In this document: piece by piece, positions 1 to 7,993 of the stretch
Layout of the letters: each line of letters opens with the position of its first letter
Numbering within the stretch: the stretch's first letter is position 1
Origin: Acidimicrobiaceae bacterium
GTDB taxonomy: Bacteria > Actinomycetota > Acidimicrobiia > Acidimicrobiales > Ilumatobacteraceae
DNA: 64,000 nt
Direction: 5' to 3'
NCBI GenBank assembly: GCA_024641005.1
Contig: JAHEDX010000003.1
Coordinates: forward strand, 1-64,000
Program-made: the position numbers and the translations under genes
Notes under the pieces: model-generated
Told to the model about the DNA's origin: nothing
What the model saw: the letters and a program-made list of their open reading frames with translations, nothing else
Databases searched by the model: none

Positions 1-68
1 TCGTCGCCTCCGCAGGCCGCGACGCCGAGTGCGGCGAGCACGGCGAGTGCTACGAGTCGTTTCTTCAT
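1..68 (-). CDS. Lipoprotein N-terminus (partial), likely ABC substrate-binding protein
   Basis: Only the first 22 codons lie in the window; the gene runs off the left edge. The peptide begins MKKRLVALAVLAALGVAACGGD: two lysines and an arginine, a hydrophobic stretch and a VAAC lipobox, i.e. a classic lipoprotein signal peptide. A purine-rich ribosome site (AGAGGGGG) sits just before the ATG. It is divergent from the glycine betaine-type ABC ATPase 55 bp away, so a betaine/proline-binding lipoprotein is the natural guess, but nothing in the visible residues proves the ligand. Confidence 0.7.
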   Translation of the reverse strand, partial: MKKRLVALAVLAALGVAACGGD

Positions 69-123
69 GTTGTTCCCCCTCTGGCGGCCGACGGCCGATC
101 TGGTATCGCGTACATTACCTGTG

Positions 124-1152
124 ATGGACCCCGCGACTCCCCCTCCTGAATGCCTCCAGGTCCGCGGGCTGTGGAAGGTGTTCGGCGCAAGACCGGATCG
201 AGCCGTCGAGATGGCCGAGTCGGGCTCGACTCGGGCCGAGGTACTCGATGCGACCGGGTGCACGCTCGGGGTGCGCGATGTGTCGTTCGATGTCCACCTC
301 GGCGAGACGTTCGTCGTGATGGGCTTGTCGGGTTCCGGGAAATCCACGCTGGTGCGGTGCGTCGCCCGGCTGACCGACGTCACCAAAGGGCAGGTGACAC
401 TCGACGGCGACGACCTCACTGCGATGGACGAGCGGACGCTCCGACAAATCCGCCGCAAGAAGCTGTCGATGGTGTTCCAGCACTTCGGACTCTTCCCACA
501 CCGCAGCGTGATCGACAATGCCGCGTATGGCTTGGAAGTGCAGGGCATCTCCAAAGCCGACCGTCACGCCGAGGCGCACCGCGTGCTCGAGCTGGTCGGG
601 TTGAAAGGGTACGAATACCACTATCCACAGCAACTGTCCGGCGGGATGCAGCAACGGGTCGGCCTGGCGAGGGCATTGGCCGTCGACCCTGAAGTGCTGT
701 TCTTCGACGAGCCCTTCTCCGCGCTCGACCCCTTGATCCGGCGCGACATGCAGGACGAGTTGATCCGACTGCAGAGTGACCTGCAACGCACGATCGTGTT
801 CATCACCCACGACTTCGCCGAGGCGATCAAGCTCGGCGACCGGATCGCCATCATGAAGGACGGGATCTTCGATCAGATCGGTACCGCGGCAGAACTCATC
901 ACCAACCCGGCGACCGACTACGTACGCGAGTTCACCCACGACATCCCCAAGGCCAAGGTGCTCACCGCTGCCGACGTGATGCAGCCCGGTGAGGGCGGCG
1001 GCCGTCAGGTGCGTGCAGACCAATCGGTCGAATCCCTGATCCCACTGATGCTCGACGACCCGGCACCCCTCACCGTCGTCGACGGCTCAGGTCTCACGGT
1101 GGGCATCGTCGATCGCACCGCGGTCATGGCCGTCTTGGACGACGGCTCGTGA
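124..1152 (+). CDS. Glycine betaine/proline ABC transporter ATP-binding protein
   Basis: This 342-residue ATPase would energise uptake of a quaternary amine osmoprotectant at the inner face of the membrane. Walker A (GLSGSGKST) is at residues 67-75, a Q-loop (VFQHFG) near 118, the signature LSGGMQQR from 171, Walker B (VLFFDEP) at 191-197 and the H-loop THD near 226. The motif spacing and the roughly 60-residue C-terminal tail, a shortened CBS-like region, fit the ProV/OpuAA subfamily. I chose the ATG at 124 over one at 67 because the earlier start would overlap the start of the divergent lipoprotein gene and leave no promoter. Its TGA overlaps the GTG of the permease, so the two are translationally coupled. 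The exact substrate cannot be read from the sequence. Confidence 0.9.
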   Translation: MDPATPPPECLQVRGLWKVFGARPDRAVEMAESGSTRAEVLDATGCTLGVRDVSFDVHLGETFVVMGLSGSGKSTLVRCVARLTDVTKGQVTLDGDDLTAMDERTLRQIRRKKLSMVFQHFGLFPHRSVIDNAAYGLEVQGISKADRHAEAHRVLELVGLKGYEYHYPQQLSGGMQQRVGLARALAVDPEVLFFDEPFSALDPLIRRDMQDELIRLQSDLQRTIVFITHDFAEAIKLGDRIAIMKDGIFDQIGTAAELITNPATDYVREFTHDIPKAKVLTAADVMQPGEGGGRQVRADQSVESLIPLMLDDPAPLTVVDGSGLTVGIVDRTAVMAVLDDGS

Positions 1153-3065
1153 CCGTCGCATCCGGCACGGTCGGACGCTCGGTCCGCCTCGACACCCGAA
1201 CATGGGCGCCGTGGGCAGCCCTCGTCGGCGGGGCGCTCGCGCTCCAGCTCGCCTTCTCGTCCTCGTCGGGGTTCCCGGCCGAGCTCGACACCTTCCTCGA
1301 ATCGCCGATCGACCGGGCAGGCAGCTGGATGCGGACGAACCGCCTGTCGCATCCATTGTTCACGAAGTTCTTCACGCCGCTCAGCAACGCGATCGACAGC
1401 GTGATCACGCACATCGGCGATCTGTTGCTGTGGGCCCCGTGGTACGTGGTGATCGCCGCGTTCATGATGATCGCCGTGCGGGTCAGGATGTGGCGCGAGG
1501 CCGCCGTCATCGGCGGCGCTCTCTTCTACACCGGAGCGATCGGCTTGTGGGAGGAGAGCATGCAGACATTGGCCCTGATGTCTGCGTCGGTGTTCCTGGC
1601 CGTGTTGATCGGCCTGCCCCTCGGCGTGTGGGCGGCATTGCGACCTCGCGTCGAGACGGTCGCCCGGCCGTTTCTCGACGTGATGCAAACGGTTCCCGCG
1701 TTCATCTACTTCCTTCCGCTGTTCATGCTGTTCGGCATCGGCAACGTGCCGGCGGCCGTCGCCACCGTGATCTACGCCCTGCCCCCCGTCGTACGACTCA
1801 CCACGCTCGGCATCCGCCAGGTCCCCCGCTCCGCGGTCGAGGCGTCGGAGATGTTCGGAGCGACACCGCGCCAGACGCTCGTCAAGGTGCAGCTCCCGAT
1901 GGCGGTCCGAACGATCATGACCGGCCTCTCGCAGACCGTCATGATGGCACTCGGCATCGTCGTACTCGCCACGTTGATCGGCGCCGACGGGCTCGGCAGC
2001 CCGGTGCTGCAGAGTCTCAATCAACGGCGAACCGGTCGCGGGATGGCGGCTGGATTGGCGATCGTTGCGATCGCGATGGTGCTCGATCGGGTATGGCGAG
2101 CGTTGGCCGAACGTGACCCGATGCGGCGCCTCCCGCGCCGCATCATGCTGGGTGCGGTCGCGGCGATCGTCGTCGCCACGCTCATCGGGCGTTCTGCGGG
2201 ACGGGTCAGCTTCCCCCACCTGTGGGACATGAGCCTGTTCGACCCGATCGACAACGGGGTCGAGTGGGCTCGCGACAACCTGCGTTGGTTCACCCGTCCG
2301 TTCAGCGACTTCGTCGTGACCAAGCTGTACCTGCCGCCTCGTGACTTCCTGATCGACACCGTCGCCTGGCCGGTGCTGGTATTCGTGACCGGCTTCGCCT
2401 GCTGGCGGATCAAGAACTGGCAGTTCGCCGTGTTCTCGATGTGTGCACTGCTGGCGATCGGATTGACGGGTATGTGGGAGCTGTCGCTCGACACGCTCGT
2501 GCAGGTGATCATCGCCACTGCGTTGTCGCTGGCCGTCGCCGTGCCGCTCGGCGTGTGGGCCGGCCGGAGCCGTCGGGTCGAGGCGGTGCTCGCACCGGTG
2601 CTCGACGCCATGCAGACGATCCCTTCGCTCGTCTACATCATCCCGGTCGTGATCCTGTTCACGGTCGGTGTGGTTCCCGGCATCATCGCAACGGTCGTCT
2701 ACGCGATGGTTCCCGGCGTACGCATCACCGCGCTCGGCATTCGCGAAGTCGCCGAGGAGAGCGTCGAGGCATCGCGCACATTCGGGGCGACCCCCCGCCA
2801 GACCCTGTTCGGGGTCCGCCTCCCCCTCGCCGCCCCGACGATCATGGCAGGGGTCAACCAGGTGATCATGATGGTGTTGGCGATGGTGATCATCACGGGC
2901 CTCGTCGGCGGTGGAGCGCTCGGTTTCGAAACCGTTCGGGCGTTGCAGCGCAGCCTGTTCGGGCTCGGTTTCGAGGTCGGGCTGGCGCTGGTGCTGATGG
3001 CGATGATCCTCGACCGGTTCACCGAAGCGTGGGCCGATCGACTCAAGCCACCGGCCTCGTCCTGA
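1149..3065 (+). CDS. Tandem-fused betaine/proline-type ABC permease
   Basis: A 638-residue inner-membrane permease made of two homologous ProW-like halves in one chain. Each half carries the cytoplasmic EAA loop that docks on the ATPase: EASEMFGATPRQTLVKVQLP near residue 232 and EASRTFGATPRQTLFGVRLP near 539. Each EAA loop is preceded by a matching D-x-MQT-(V/I)P segment and several hydrophobic helices. Family permeases are usually about 280-350 residues and dimerise; here the dimer is covalent. The GTG start overlaps the ATPase stop (GTGA). A hairpin terminator follows immediately. The first half has about 120 additional N-terminal residues with one or two hydrophobic segments. Confidence 0.9.
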   Translation: MTVASGTVGRSVRLDTRTWAPWAALVGGALALQLAFSSSSGFPAELDTFLESPIDRAGSWMRTNRLSHPLFTKFFTPLSNAIDSVITHIGDLLLWAPWYVVIAAFMMIAVRVRMWREAAVIGGALFYTGAIGLWEESMQTLALMSASVFLAVLIGLPLGVWAALRPRVETVARPFLDVMQTVPAFIYFLPLFMLFGIGNVPAAVATVIYALPPVVRLTTLGIRQVPRSAVEASEMFGATPRQTLVKVQLPMAVRTIMTGLSQTVMMALGIVVLATLIGADGLGSPVLQSLNQRRTGRGMAAGLAIVAIAMVLDRVWRALAERDPMRRLPRRIMLGAVAAIVVATLIGRSAGRVSFPHLWDMSLFDPIDNGVEWARDNLRWFTRPFSDFVVTKLYLPPRDFLIDTVAWPVLVFVTGFACWRIKNWQFAVFSMCALLAIGLTGMWELSLDTLVQVIIATALSLAVAVPLGVWAGRSRRVEAVLAPVLDAMQTIPSLVYIIPVVILFTVGVVPGIIATVVYAMVPGVRITALGIREVAEESVEASRTFGATPRQTLFGVRLPLAAPTIMAGVNQVIMMVLAMVIITGLVGGGALGFETVRALQRSLFGLGFEVGLALVLMAMILDRFTEAWADRLKPPASS

Positions 3066-3068
3066 ACA

Positions 3069-3091
3069 CCCGCCGTCGGCGGCGGGTTTGT
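3069..3091 (+). terminator. Rho-independent terminator after the ABC permease
   Basis: A perfect 8-bp stem (ACCCGCCG / CGGCGGGT) with a TCGG loop begins 3 bases after the permease stop and is followed by TTGTT. It separates the transporter operon from the nitrogen genes. Confidence 0.75.
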
Positions 3092-3118
3092 TCACACGCC
3101 GTTCACATTGCGAACATG
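3091..3118. promoter_or_regulatory. Candidate GlnR operator upstream of glnII
   Basis: Three related half-sites recur with 11-bp spacing: GTTCAC at 3091, GTTCAC at 3102 and the inverted GAACAT at 3113. Known actinobacterial GlnR boxes are built from 5-base half-sites (GTnAC / GaAAC) separated by 6 bases, i.e. an 11-bp period, which this matches. It lies about 70 bases before the glnII start, and a GlnR-like gene is encoded 2.6 kb downstream. No binding data are implied. Confidence 0.5.
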
Positions 3119-3183
3119 GCGGAGTAATCGCACGCTGGCATCGTGCCGCTACCCCTACAACCGTTCATTGGAAGGACCCATCC

Positions 3184-4254
3184 GTGGCGTACCAAGCTGA
3201 ATACATCTGGCTCGACGGCACCGAGCCCACCCCGTTGCTCCGGAGCAAGACCAAGATCCTGCACGACGAGGTCTCCGAGCCCCCGATCTGGGGATTCGAC
3301 GGTTCGTCGACGAACCAGGCGACCGGCGACAAGTCCGACTGTGTGCTGCGCCCGGTGTTCCATTGCCACGACCCGATTCGCGGTGGGCGCAACATGCTCG
3401 TGATGTGCGAGGTGCTGCTGGCATCGAACATGCGCCCGCATGCCACCAACACGCGCGCCAAGGCGGCACGCATCGAGAAGAAGTACGCCCACGACGACAT
3501 GTGGTTCGGCCTCGAGCAGGAGTACACGATGCTCCGCCTCGACGGCACGCCGCTGGGCTTCCCCGAAGGTGGCGGGCTCCCCGCCCCGCAGGGTCCCTAC
3601 TACTGCGGCGTGGGCTCCGGCCGAATCATGGGTCGCGACATCGTCGAGGAACACACGCAGGCGTGCATCGATGCCGGCCTGTCGATCTCGGGCACCAACC
3701 CCGAGGTCATGCCGGGCCAGTGGGAGTTCCAGATCGGCCCGCTCGGTCCGACGGCGGTCGGCGACCAGATGCACGTGGCCCGATGGCTGCTGCATCGCAT
3801 CGCCGAGGACTACGACGTCGTGATCAGCCTCGCCGCCAAGCCCGAAAAGGGCGACTGGAACGGCGCCGGCTGCCACACGAACTTCTCCACCGTCGCCATG
3901 CGCGAGGGCTATGACGCGATCATCGACGCCTGCGAGGCGATCGGTGCGAACTACATGGAACTCGTCAAGAACTACGGCGACGGCATCGAAGAGCGCCTCA
4001 CGGGCAAGCACGAGACCGCTCCGTGGAACAAGTTCAGTTACGGGGTGTCCGACCGCGGCTCGTCGATCCGCATCCCATGGCAGGTCGAAAAGGACGGCAA
4101 GGGCTATGCAGAGGACCGCCGTCCGAACGCCAACATGGACCCCTACGTCGTCGCCGCGATGATCACCGAAACGGTGTGCAGCGCCGCCGACGCCAAGGCC
4201 GACAAGACGACCAAGAAGGCGCCCGCCAAGAAGGTCGCCGCCAAGAAGAAGTGA
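3184..4254 (+). CDS. glnII: Glutamine synthetase type II (GSII)
   Basis: Cytoplasmic ATP-dependent ligase joining ammonia to glutamate. The protein (356 aa) has the eukaryotic-type GSII hallmarks: YIWLDGTEPTPLLRSKTKIL near the N-terminus, WGFDGSSTNQ from residue 36, MPGQWEFQIGP near 177 and GAGCHTNFST near 228. I chose the GTG at 3184 because GGAAGGA lies 7 bases upstream and the earlier in-frame codons encode no family residues. The last 20 or so residues (ADAKADKTTKKAPAKKVAAK...) form a lysine/alanine-rich tail that the family does not normally have. A candidate GlnR operator lies upstream and a strong terminator follows, so this gene is probably monocistronic and nitrogen-regulated. Confidence 0.93.
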   Translation: MAYQAEYIWLDGTEPTPLLRSKTKILHDEVSEPPIWGFDGSSTNQATGDKSDCVLRPVFHCHDPIRGGRNMLVMCEVLLASNMRPHATNTRAKAARIEKKYAHDDMWFGLEQEYTMLRLDGTPLGFPEGGGLPAPQGPYYCGVGSGRIMGRDIVEEHTQACIDAGLSISGTNPEVMPGQWEFQIGPLGPTAVGDQMHVARWLLHRIAEDYDVVISLAAKPEKGDWNGAGCHTNFSTVAMREGYDAIIDACEAIGANYMELVKNYGDGIEERLTGKHETAPWNKFSYGVSDRGSSIRIPWQVEKDGKGYAEDRRPNANMDPYVVAAMITETVCSAADAKADKTTKKAPAKKVAAKKK

Positions 4255-4280
4255 ATTCGACCGGCGACGGTTGATCTTCC

Positions 4281-4320
4281 GAGCGGGAGCCCTGGTGACC
4301 AGGGCTCCCGCTCGATTTTT
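4281..4320 (+). terminator. Strong Rho-independent terminator between the two glutamine synthetases
   Basis: A perfect 13-bp stem (GAGCGGGAGCCCT and its complement at 4301-4313) with a 7-base loop is followed by GATTTTT. It lies 26 bases past the glnII stop, so the downstream synthetase needs its own promoter or read-through. Confidence 0.92.
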
Positions 4321-4363
4321 CCAGACATTTCCCTTTGGGCCTCGGCCCGACCAGACTGGTGAG

Positions 4364-5710
4364 GTGAGCGGATTGCTCGATCAGCATCGTGACTATGTGT
4401 TGCGCACCGTCGAAGAGCGCGGCGTTCGACTCGTTCGCCTGTGGTTCACCGACGTGCTCGGCAATCTCAAGAGCTTCGCGATCAGTCCGGCCGAACTCGA
4501 GAACGCGCTCGAGGACGGGATGACGTTCGACGGGTCCTCGATCGACGGGTTCTCGCGCGTGCAGGAGTCCGATGTGCTCGCGGTCCCAGACCCCGACACG
4601 TTCGAGCTGCTGCCATGGGGTGAGCCCGGCGCCGCCGAGGCCCGGGTGTTCTGCGACATTCGCGCCCTCGACGGTACGCCGTTCGAAGGCGACCCCCGCC
4701 AGGTGCTGCGCCGCACCGTGAAGGCAGCGCACGACCTGGGATTCACGTTCTACATCGCTCCCGACCTCGAGTTCTTCTATTTCGAGCAGCCGACCGCGGG
4801 GCTCAAGCCGCAACCGCTCGACTACGGCGGATACTTCGACCTCACGACACGCGACGCGGCAGGTGACCTGCGCAAGCAGACGATCCGCAAGCTCGAGCAG
4901 ATGAGCATCCCAGTCGAGTACAGCTTCCACGAGGACTCGCCCAGTCAGCAGGAGATCGACCTGCGTCACACGGACGCGCTCACCATGGCCGACAGCGTGA
5001 TGACGTTCCGGCTGATCGTCAAAGAGGTCGCGGCCAGCCAAGGGGTGCACGCCACGTTCATGCCCAAGCCGCTCGAGGGCGTGCAGGGCTCCGGCATGCA
5101 CCTGCACATGTCATTGTTCCGTGGCGACGAGAACGCGTTCTACGACGGTTCCGACCCGCACGCGTTGTCGCCGCTCGCCAAGTCGTTCATGGCCGGCCTC
5201 CTGGTGCACGCCGCCGAGATCACGGCGATCACCAATCAGACGGTCAACAGCTACAAGCGGCTCGTTCCCGGATTCGAGGCTCCGGTGCACATCAGCTGGG
5301 CCCGCAACAACCGCAGCGGGCTGATCCGGGTACCGATCGCCAAGAAGGGCAACCCGCTCGCCACCCGGATCGAATACCGGTCCCCCGACCCCGCCTGCAA
5401 CCCATACCTCGCCTTCAGCTTGTTGCTGGCGGCCGGCATGCGCGGGATCGAACAGGGCTACGAGCTGCCCGAGGAGGCCGACGCCAACCTGTTCGAGATG
5501 GACGACACAGCGCTCGCCAAACTGGGCATCACCCAACTCCCCCAATCGCTCTCCGATGCACTGCGCACGATGGAGCGTTCCGACCTGGTGCACGACGTGC
5601 TCGGCGAACACATCTTCGAGTGGTTCCTGCGCAACAAGCGTCACGAGTGGCGCGAGTACAAGACCCATGTCAGCCAGTTCGAGCTCGACCGATACCTGAG
5701 GTCCGTCTAA
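4364..5710 (+). CDS. Type I glutamine synthetase family protein (GlnA2-like)
   Basis: A 448-residue GSI-family ligase. Visible motifs are MTFDGSSIDGF in the N-terminal beta-grasp domain, EFFYFE-type glutamates near residue 140, GSGMHLHMSLF near 244, and NRSGLIRVP with EYRSPDPACNPYL in the catalytic barrel. It most resembles mycobacterial GlnA2, including the ending FLRNKRHEWREY. It lacks the NLYDLPP adenylylation motif of GlnA1-type enzymes, so regulation by GlnE is unlikely. GlnA2-type members in streptomycetes glutamylate polyamines, so glutamine synthesis is not certain here. The GTG at 4364 is preferred because earlier codons run through the terminator hairpin. The stop overlaps the ATG of the GlnR-like gene (TAATG). 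Confidence 0.88.
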   Translation: MSGLLDQHRDYVLRTVEERGVRLVRLWFTDVLGNLKSFAISPAELENALEDGMTFDGSSIDGFSRVQESDVLAVPDPDTFELLPWGEPGAAEARVFCDIRALDGTPFEGDPRQVLRRTVKAAHDLGFTFYIAPDLEFFYFEQPTAGLKPQPLDYGGYFDLTTRDAAGDLRKQTIRKLEQMSIPVEYSFHEDSPSQQEIDLRHTDALTMADSVMTFRLIVKEVAASQGVHATFMPKPLEGVQGSGMHLHMSLFRGDENAFYDGSDPHALSPLAKSFMAGLLVHAAEITAITNQTVNSYKRLVPGFEAPVHISWARNNRSGLIRVPIAKKGNPLATRIEYRSPDPACNPYLAFSLLLAAGMRGIEQGYELPEEADANLFEMDDTALAKLGITQLPQSLSDALRTMERSDLVHDVLGEHIFEWFLRNKRHEWREYKTHVSQFELDRYLRSV

Positions 5711-6417
5711 TGGACGATGCCTCGACCGCCGCCGGCATGCTCGCGGTGTTCGCCGATCCGATCGCGCCCGAACTGGCGCGCTCGCTCGACCTGGCGGGTT
5801 ACTCGTGGAAGAGCGTCGCGTCCATCGACGAGGCCTCCGACAACGAACCAGCAGACGGATGGCAGGGCGCCATCATCGACTGCACCGGCGACCCCGAGAA
5901 CGCCTGGGCGTTCGCCCGCACCCTGCGCAAGTCTGATGGTTCGCACCTGAAGGTGCTCGTGCTGATCGGTGGGGCTCATCTCGGCGACCTCCACCTGCGC
6001 GACGACCTGTTCGACGACTTCTGCTTGTCACCATTCCACCCCGCCGAGTTCGAAGCCCGGCTGCGCCACCTGCTGTGGAACGTCGGCGACGCGGTCAGCC
6101 CGGCAGGCGAGCTCGTCGAGTACGGACAGCTGGTGCTCAATCTCGAGACGTATCAGGCCACGATCGCCAACCGGCCACTCGACATGACCTACATGGAGTA
6201 CGAGCTGCTCAAGTTCCTCGCTCAGAACCCGGGCAAGGTGTTCACCCGCGAGATACTGCTGTCGCGCGTGTGGGGGTACGAGTATTACGGCGGTGCACGC
6301 ACGGTCGACGTGCACATCCGGCGTCTGCGCGCCAAGCTCGGCGAAGAGCACGCCGGCCTGATCGCGACCGTGCGATCCGTCGGCTATCGATTCGGTCAGT
6401 CTCGCTGGGGGAACTGA
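5710..6417 (+). CDS. glnR: GlnR-like orphan OmpR-family nitrogen regulator
   Basis: A 235-residue transcription factor with a degenerate receiver domain (residues 1-120) and an OmpR winged helix (about 130-232). The C-terminus is very close to GlnR: MEYELLKFLAQNPGKVFTRE, then WGYEYYGGARTVDVHIRRLR and ATVRSVGYRF. The receiver keeps one aspartate at the phospho-acceptor position (IIDCTG, D57) but lacks the usual acidic pair near the N-terminus. That fits GlnR as an atypical regulator working as a dimer without a kinase. No sensor kinase lies nearby. The start overlaps the stop of the glutamine synthetase gene, so the two are co-translated, which supports a nitrogen role. Confidence 0.82.
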   Translation: MDDASTAAGMLAVFADPIAPELARSLDLAGYSWKSVASIDEASDNEPADGWQGAIIDCTGDPENAWAFARTLRKSDGSHLKVLVLIGGAHLGDLHLRDDLFDDFCLSPFHPAEFEARLRHLLWNVGDAVSPAGELVEYGQLVLNLETYQATIANRPLDMTYMEYELLKFLAQNPGKVFTREILLSRVWGYEYYGGARTVDVHIRRLRAKLGEEHAGLIATVRSVGYRFGQSRWGN

Positions 6418-7064
6418 CGACGAGTTCGCTGCAGCGGCGGATCGAACTCGCGAACCGCCTGCCACACCGGCTCGCACTCGTAATCCCAGTACTTGGTGCG
6501 GTCGAGCACGATCGCGTGATTGCTCGACACCCCACCATCGAGGTGACCGTTGTGGATACGGATGGCCGAGTAGAGACGGGGCGAGATGTCGACCGCCTTC
6601 GAGTGCGCCGAACTGCCGCGCCAGGCCTCGGTGTCGTCGGGCAAGCTGTGTACCACGAGGTTGCCCCAGAAGTCGTTGGCGAGCTCGATCGAGCTGTAGC
6701 TCAAGATGCCGGGAAACCTGCGGAACTCGAGGAGCAGGCTCAGTTCCATCCCATCGAGCGAGTCATAGTCGATGTCCTCGCGCCGTTCGGCGAAGAAGCC
6801 GACGATGCACACCCGATCGCGCTCGCGGATGTGCTGGGGTTCGCAGACGACGGTTCGGCGACGCAGACCGTGCACGTCCCACAGCTTGGGCTCGTGGGCC
6901 GCCAGGTCGGTCTTGCCCGCATCGTTGGACCGAATCAGTGTGCGAAGGTCCTGCAGCATGTAGGCCAGCAGGTCGAGATCCGGTGTGTAGAGCGACACAT
7001 CCGTACACGGATGGTTCGGATCCGTCTCGTCAGGACGCAGCTGACGAATCATGCCCTCGACCAA
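6396..7064 (-). CDS. Conserved hypothetical protein
   Basis: A soluble protein of 222 residues with no signal peptide or membrane segment and no motif I recognise. It is rich in charged and aromatic residues (for example ELSLLLEFRRFPGILSYSS, and a conserved-looking YWDYECEPVWQAVREF at the C-terminus). The TTG at 7064 is preferred: AGGAG lies 8 bases upstream, whereas the internal ATG at 7052 is about 20 bases from it. The 3' end overlaps the 3' end of glnR by 22 bp, tail to tail. Composition is typical of the neighbours. No function is proposed. Confidence 0.7.
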   Translation of the reverse strand: MVEGMIRQLRPDETDPNHPCTDVSLYTPDLDLLAYMLQDLRTLIRSNDAGKTDLAAHEPKLWDVHGLRRRTVVCEPQHIRERDRVCIVGFFAERREDIDYDSLDGMELSLLLEFRRFPGILSYSSIELANDFWGNLVVHSLPDDTEAWRGSSAHSKAVDISPRLYSAIRIHNGHLDGGVSSNHAIVLDRTKYWDYECEPVWQAVREFDPPLQRTRRQFPQRD

Positions 7065-7145
7065 CTCGGTGACTCCTCTCGACGTTCTGGCGACGAGCGC
7101 AGACTACGTCGCGCGCCGGCCAACGGGCTCGATCCGCGTCGGTCG

Positions 7146-7925
7146 CTAGTCGGCGAAGGTCGAGTCGATGGCCACCACGATCGACTCGGCGAACAGCAGT
7201 TGTCCCTCGTCGGTGAGATGGATGCCGTCGCGGGTGATGACGCCCGGCGCGTCGGCACGCGTGTGCCAGTCGACCACAGCGCCGACGCGGCGACCACGCG
7301 CCAGCTCGGAACGGATCGCCTCGTTGGCCCGCACGATCTGGTCGTCACGGTCGCGGATCCACAGGTCGACCCAGATCACCGAAGCGTTCGCGGGAAGCAG
7401 GCCCAGCAGCTGATCCATGTCGTCCCGGAACACATCGGTTCCGGATTGTGCGCCGACATCATTCGTTCCGAGGGCGATCACCCACAGATCCGGGTCGGAG
7501 GTCTCGAGAATCTGCTCGATCGCGCTGGCCCCCGAGGGCACCTGCTTCGAGCCACGCACCATCCGTCTGCTCTCGACACCGTCGACGGCGACGACATCGA
7601 TACCGGTGCGACCGAGCGCTGACGCGATCTCGTCTCGAGCAGACAACGTGAGTGAATCACCGACCATCGCGACGCTTCGGGGTCTCGACGCCTGCGTCGA
7701 CCCGGCCACGATGTCGATCCCGGTCAGCACCTCGAACGAGCGGTCGTCGAGGGATGAACCGTCGCCAACGCTCGACGGGTCGTCGACGACCGCAGCGTCG
7801 GGTCCTGGTCGTTCGACGGCGACGGTGCGGGACTCGACCACCTCGACACCGGCCGTCACCGACCCCGCGCCACAGCCGGCGAGCAGCATGCACGAGATCA
7901 GGGCGAGACGGGGCACGGCGGCCAT
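7146..7925 (-). CDS. SGNH/GDSL-family hydrolase lipoprotein
   Basis: A 259-residue predicted extracytoplasmic esterase or acyl hydrolase anchored by lipid. Residues 1-18 are a lipoprotein signal ending in LLAGC. The SGNH blocks are present: VGDSLT at 88-93 (nucleophile S91), GTND at 153-156 (block III asparagine) and DGIH at 233-236 (catalytic Asp/His). About 65 low-complexity acidic residues link the lipid anchor to the domain. The ATG at 7925 is the only start that yields a signal peptide. It stands 68 bp downstream of the amidohydrolase and may share its transcript. Substrate unknown; related actinobacterial proteins act on acyl or acetyl esters of the envelope. Confidence 0.85.
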   Translation of the reverse strand: MAAVPRLALISCMLLAGCGAGSVTAGVEVVESRTVAVERPGPDAAVVDDPSSVGDGSSLDDRSFEVLTGIDIVAGSTQASRPRSVAMVGDSLTLSARDEIASALGRTGIDVVAVDGVESRRMVRGSKQVPSGASAIEQILETSDPDLWVIALGTNDVGAQSGTDVFRDDMDQLLGLLPANASVIWVDLWIRDRDDQIVRANEAIRSELARGRRVGAVVDWHTRADAPGVITRDGIHLTDEGQLLFAESIVVAIDSTFAD

Positions 7926-7993
7926 TCTGTCCGGTCTGCCCGGGTCACGTGCAGCACCCGGCCGGATCATGCCGGCCGGATCATGCGACCACG

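Noticed and set aside
1005-3095. A 696-codon open frame antisense to the permease
   Set aside because: Composition (runs of R, D, H) is that of a shadow frame; the plus strand encodes a recognised permease.
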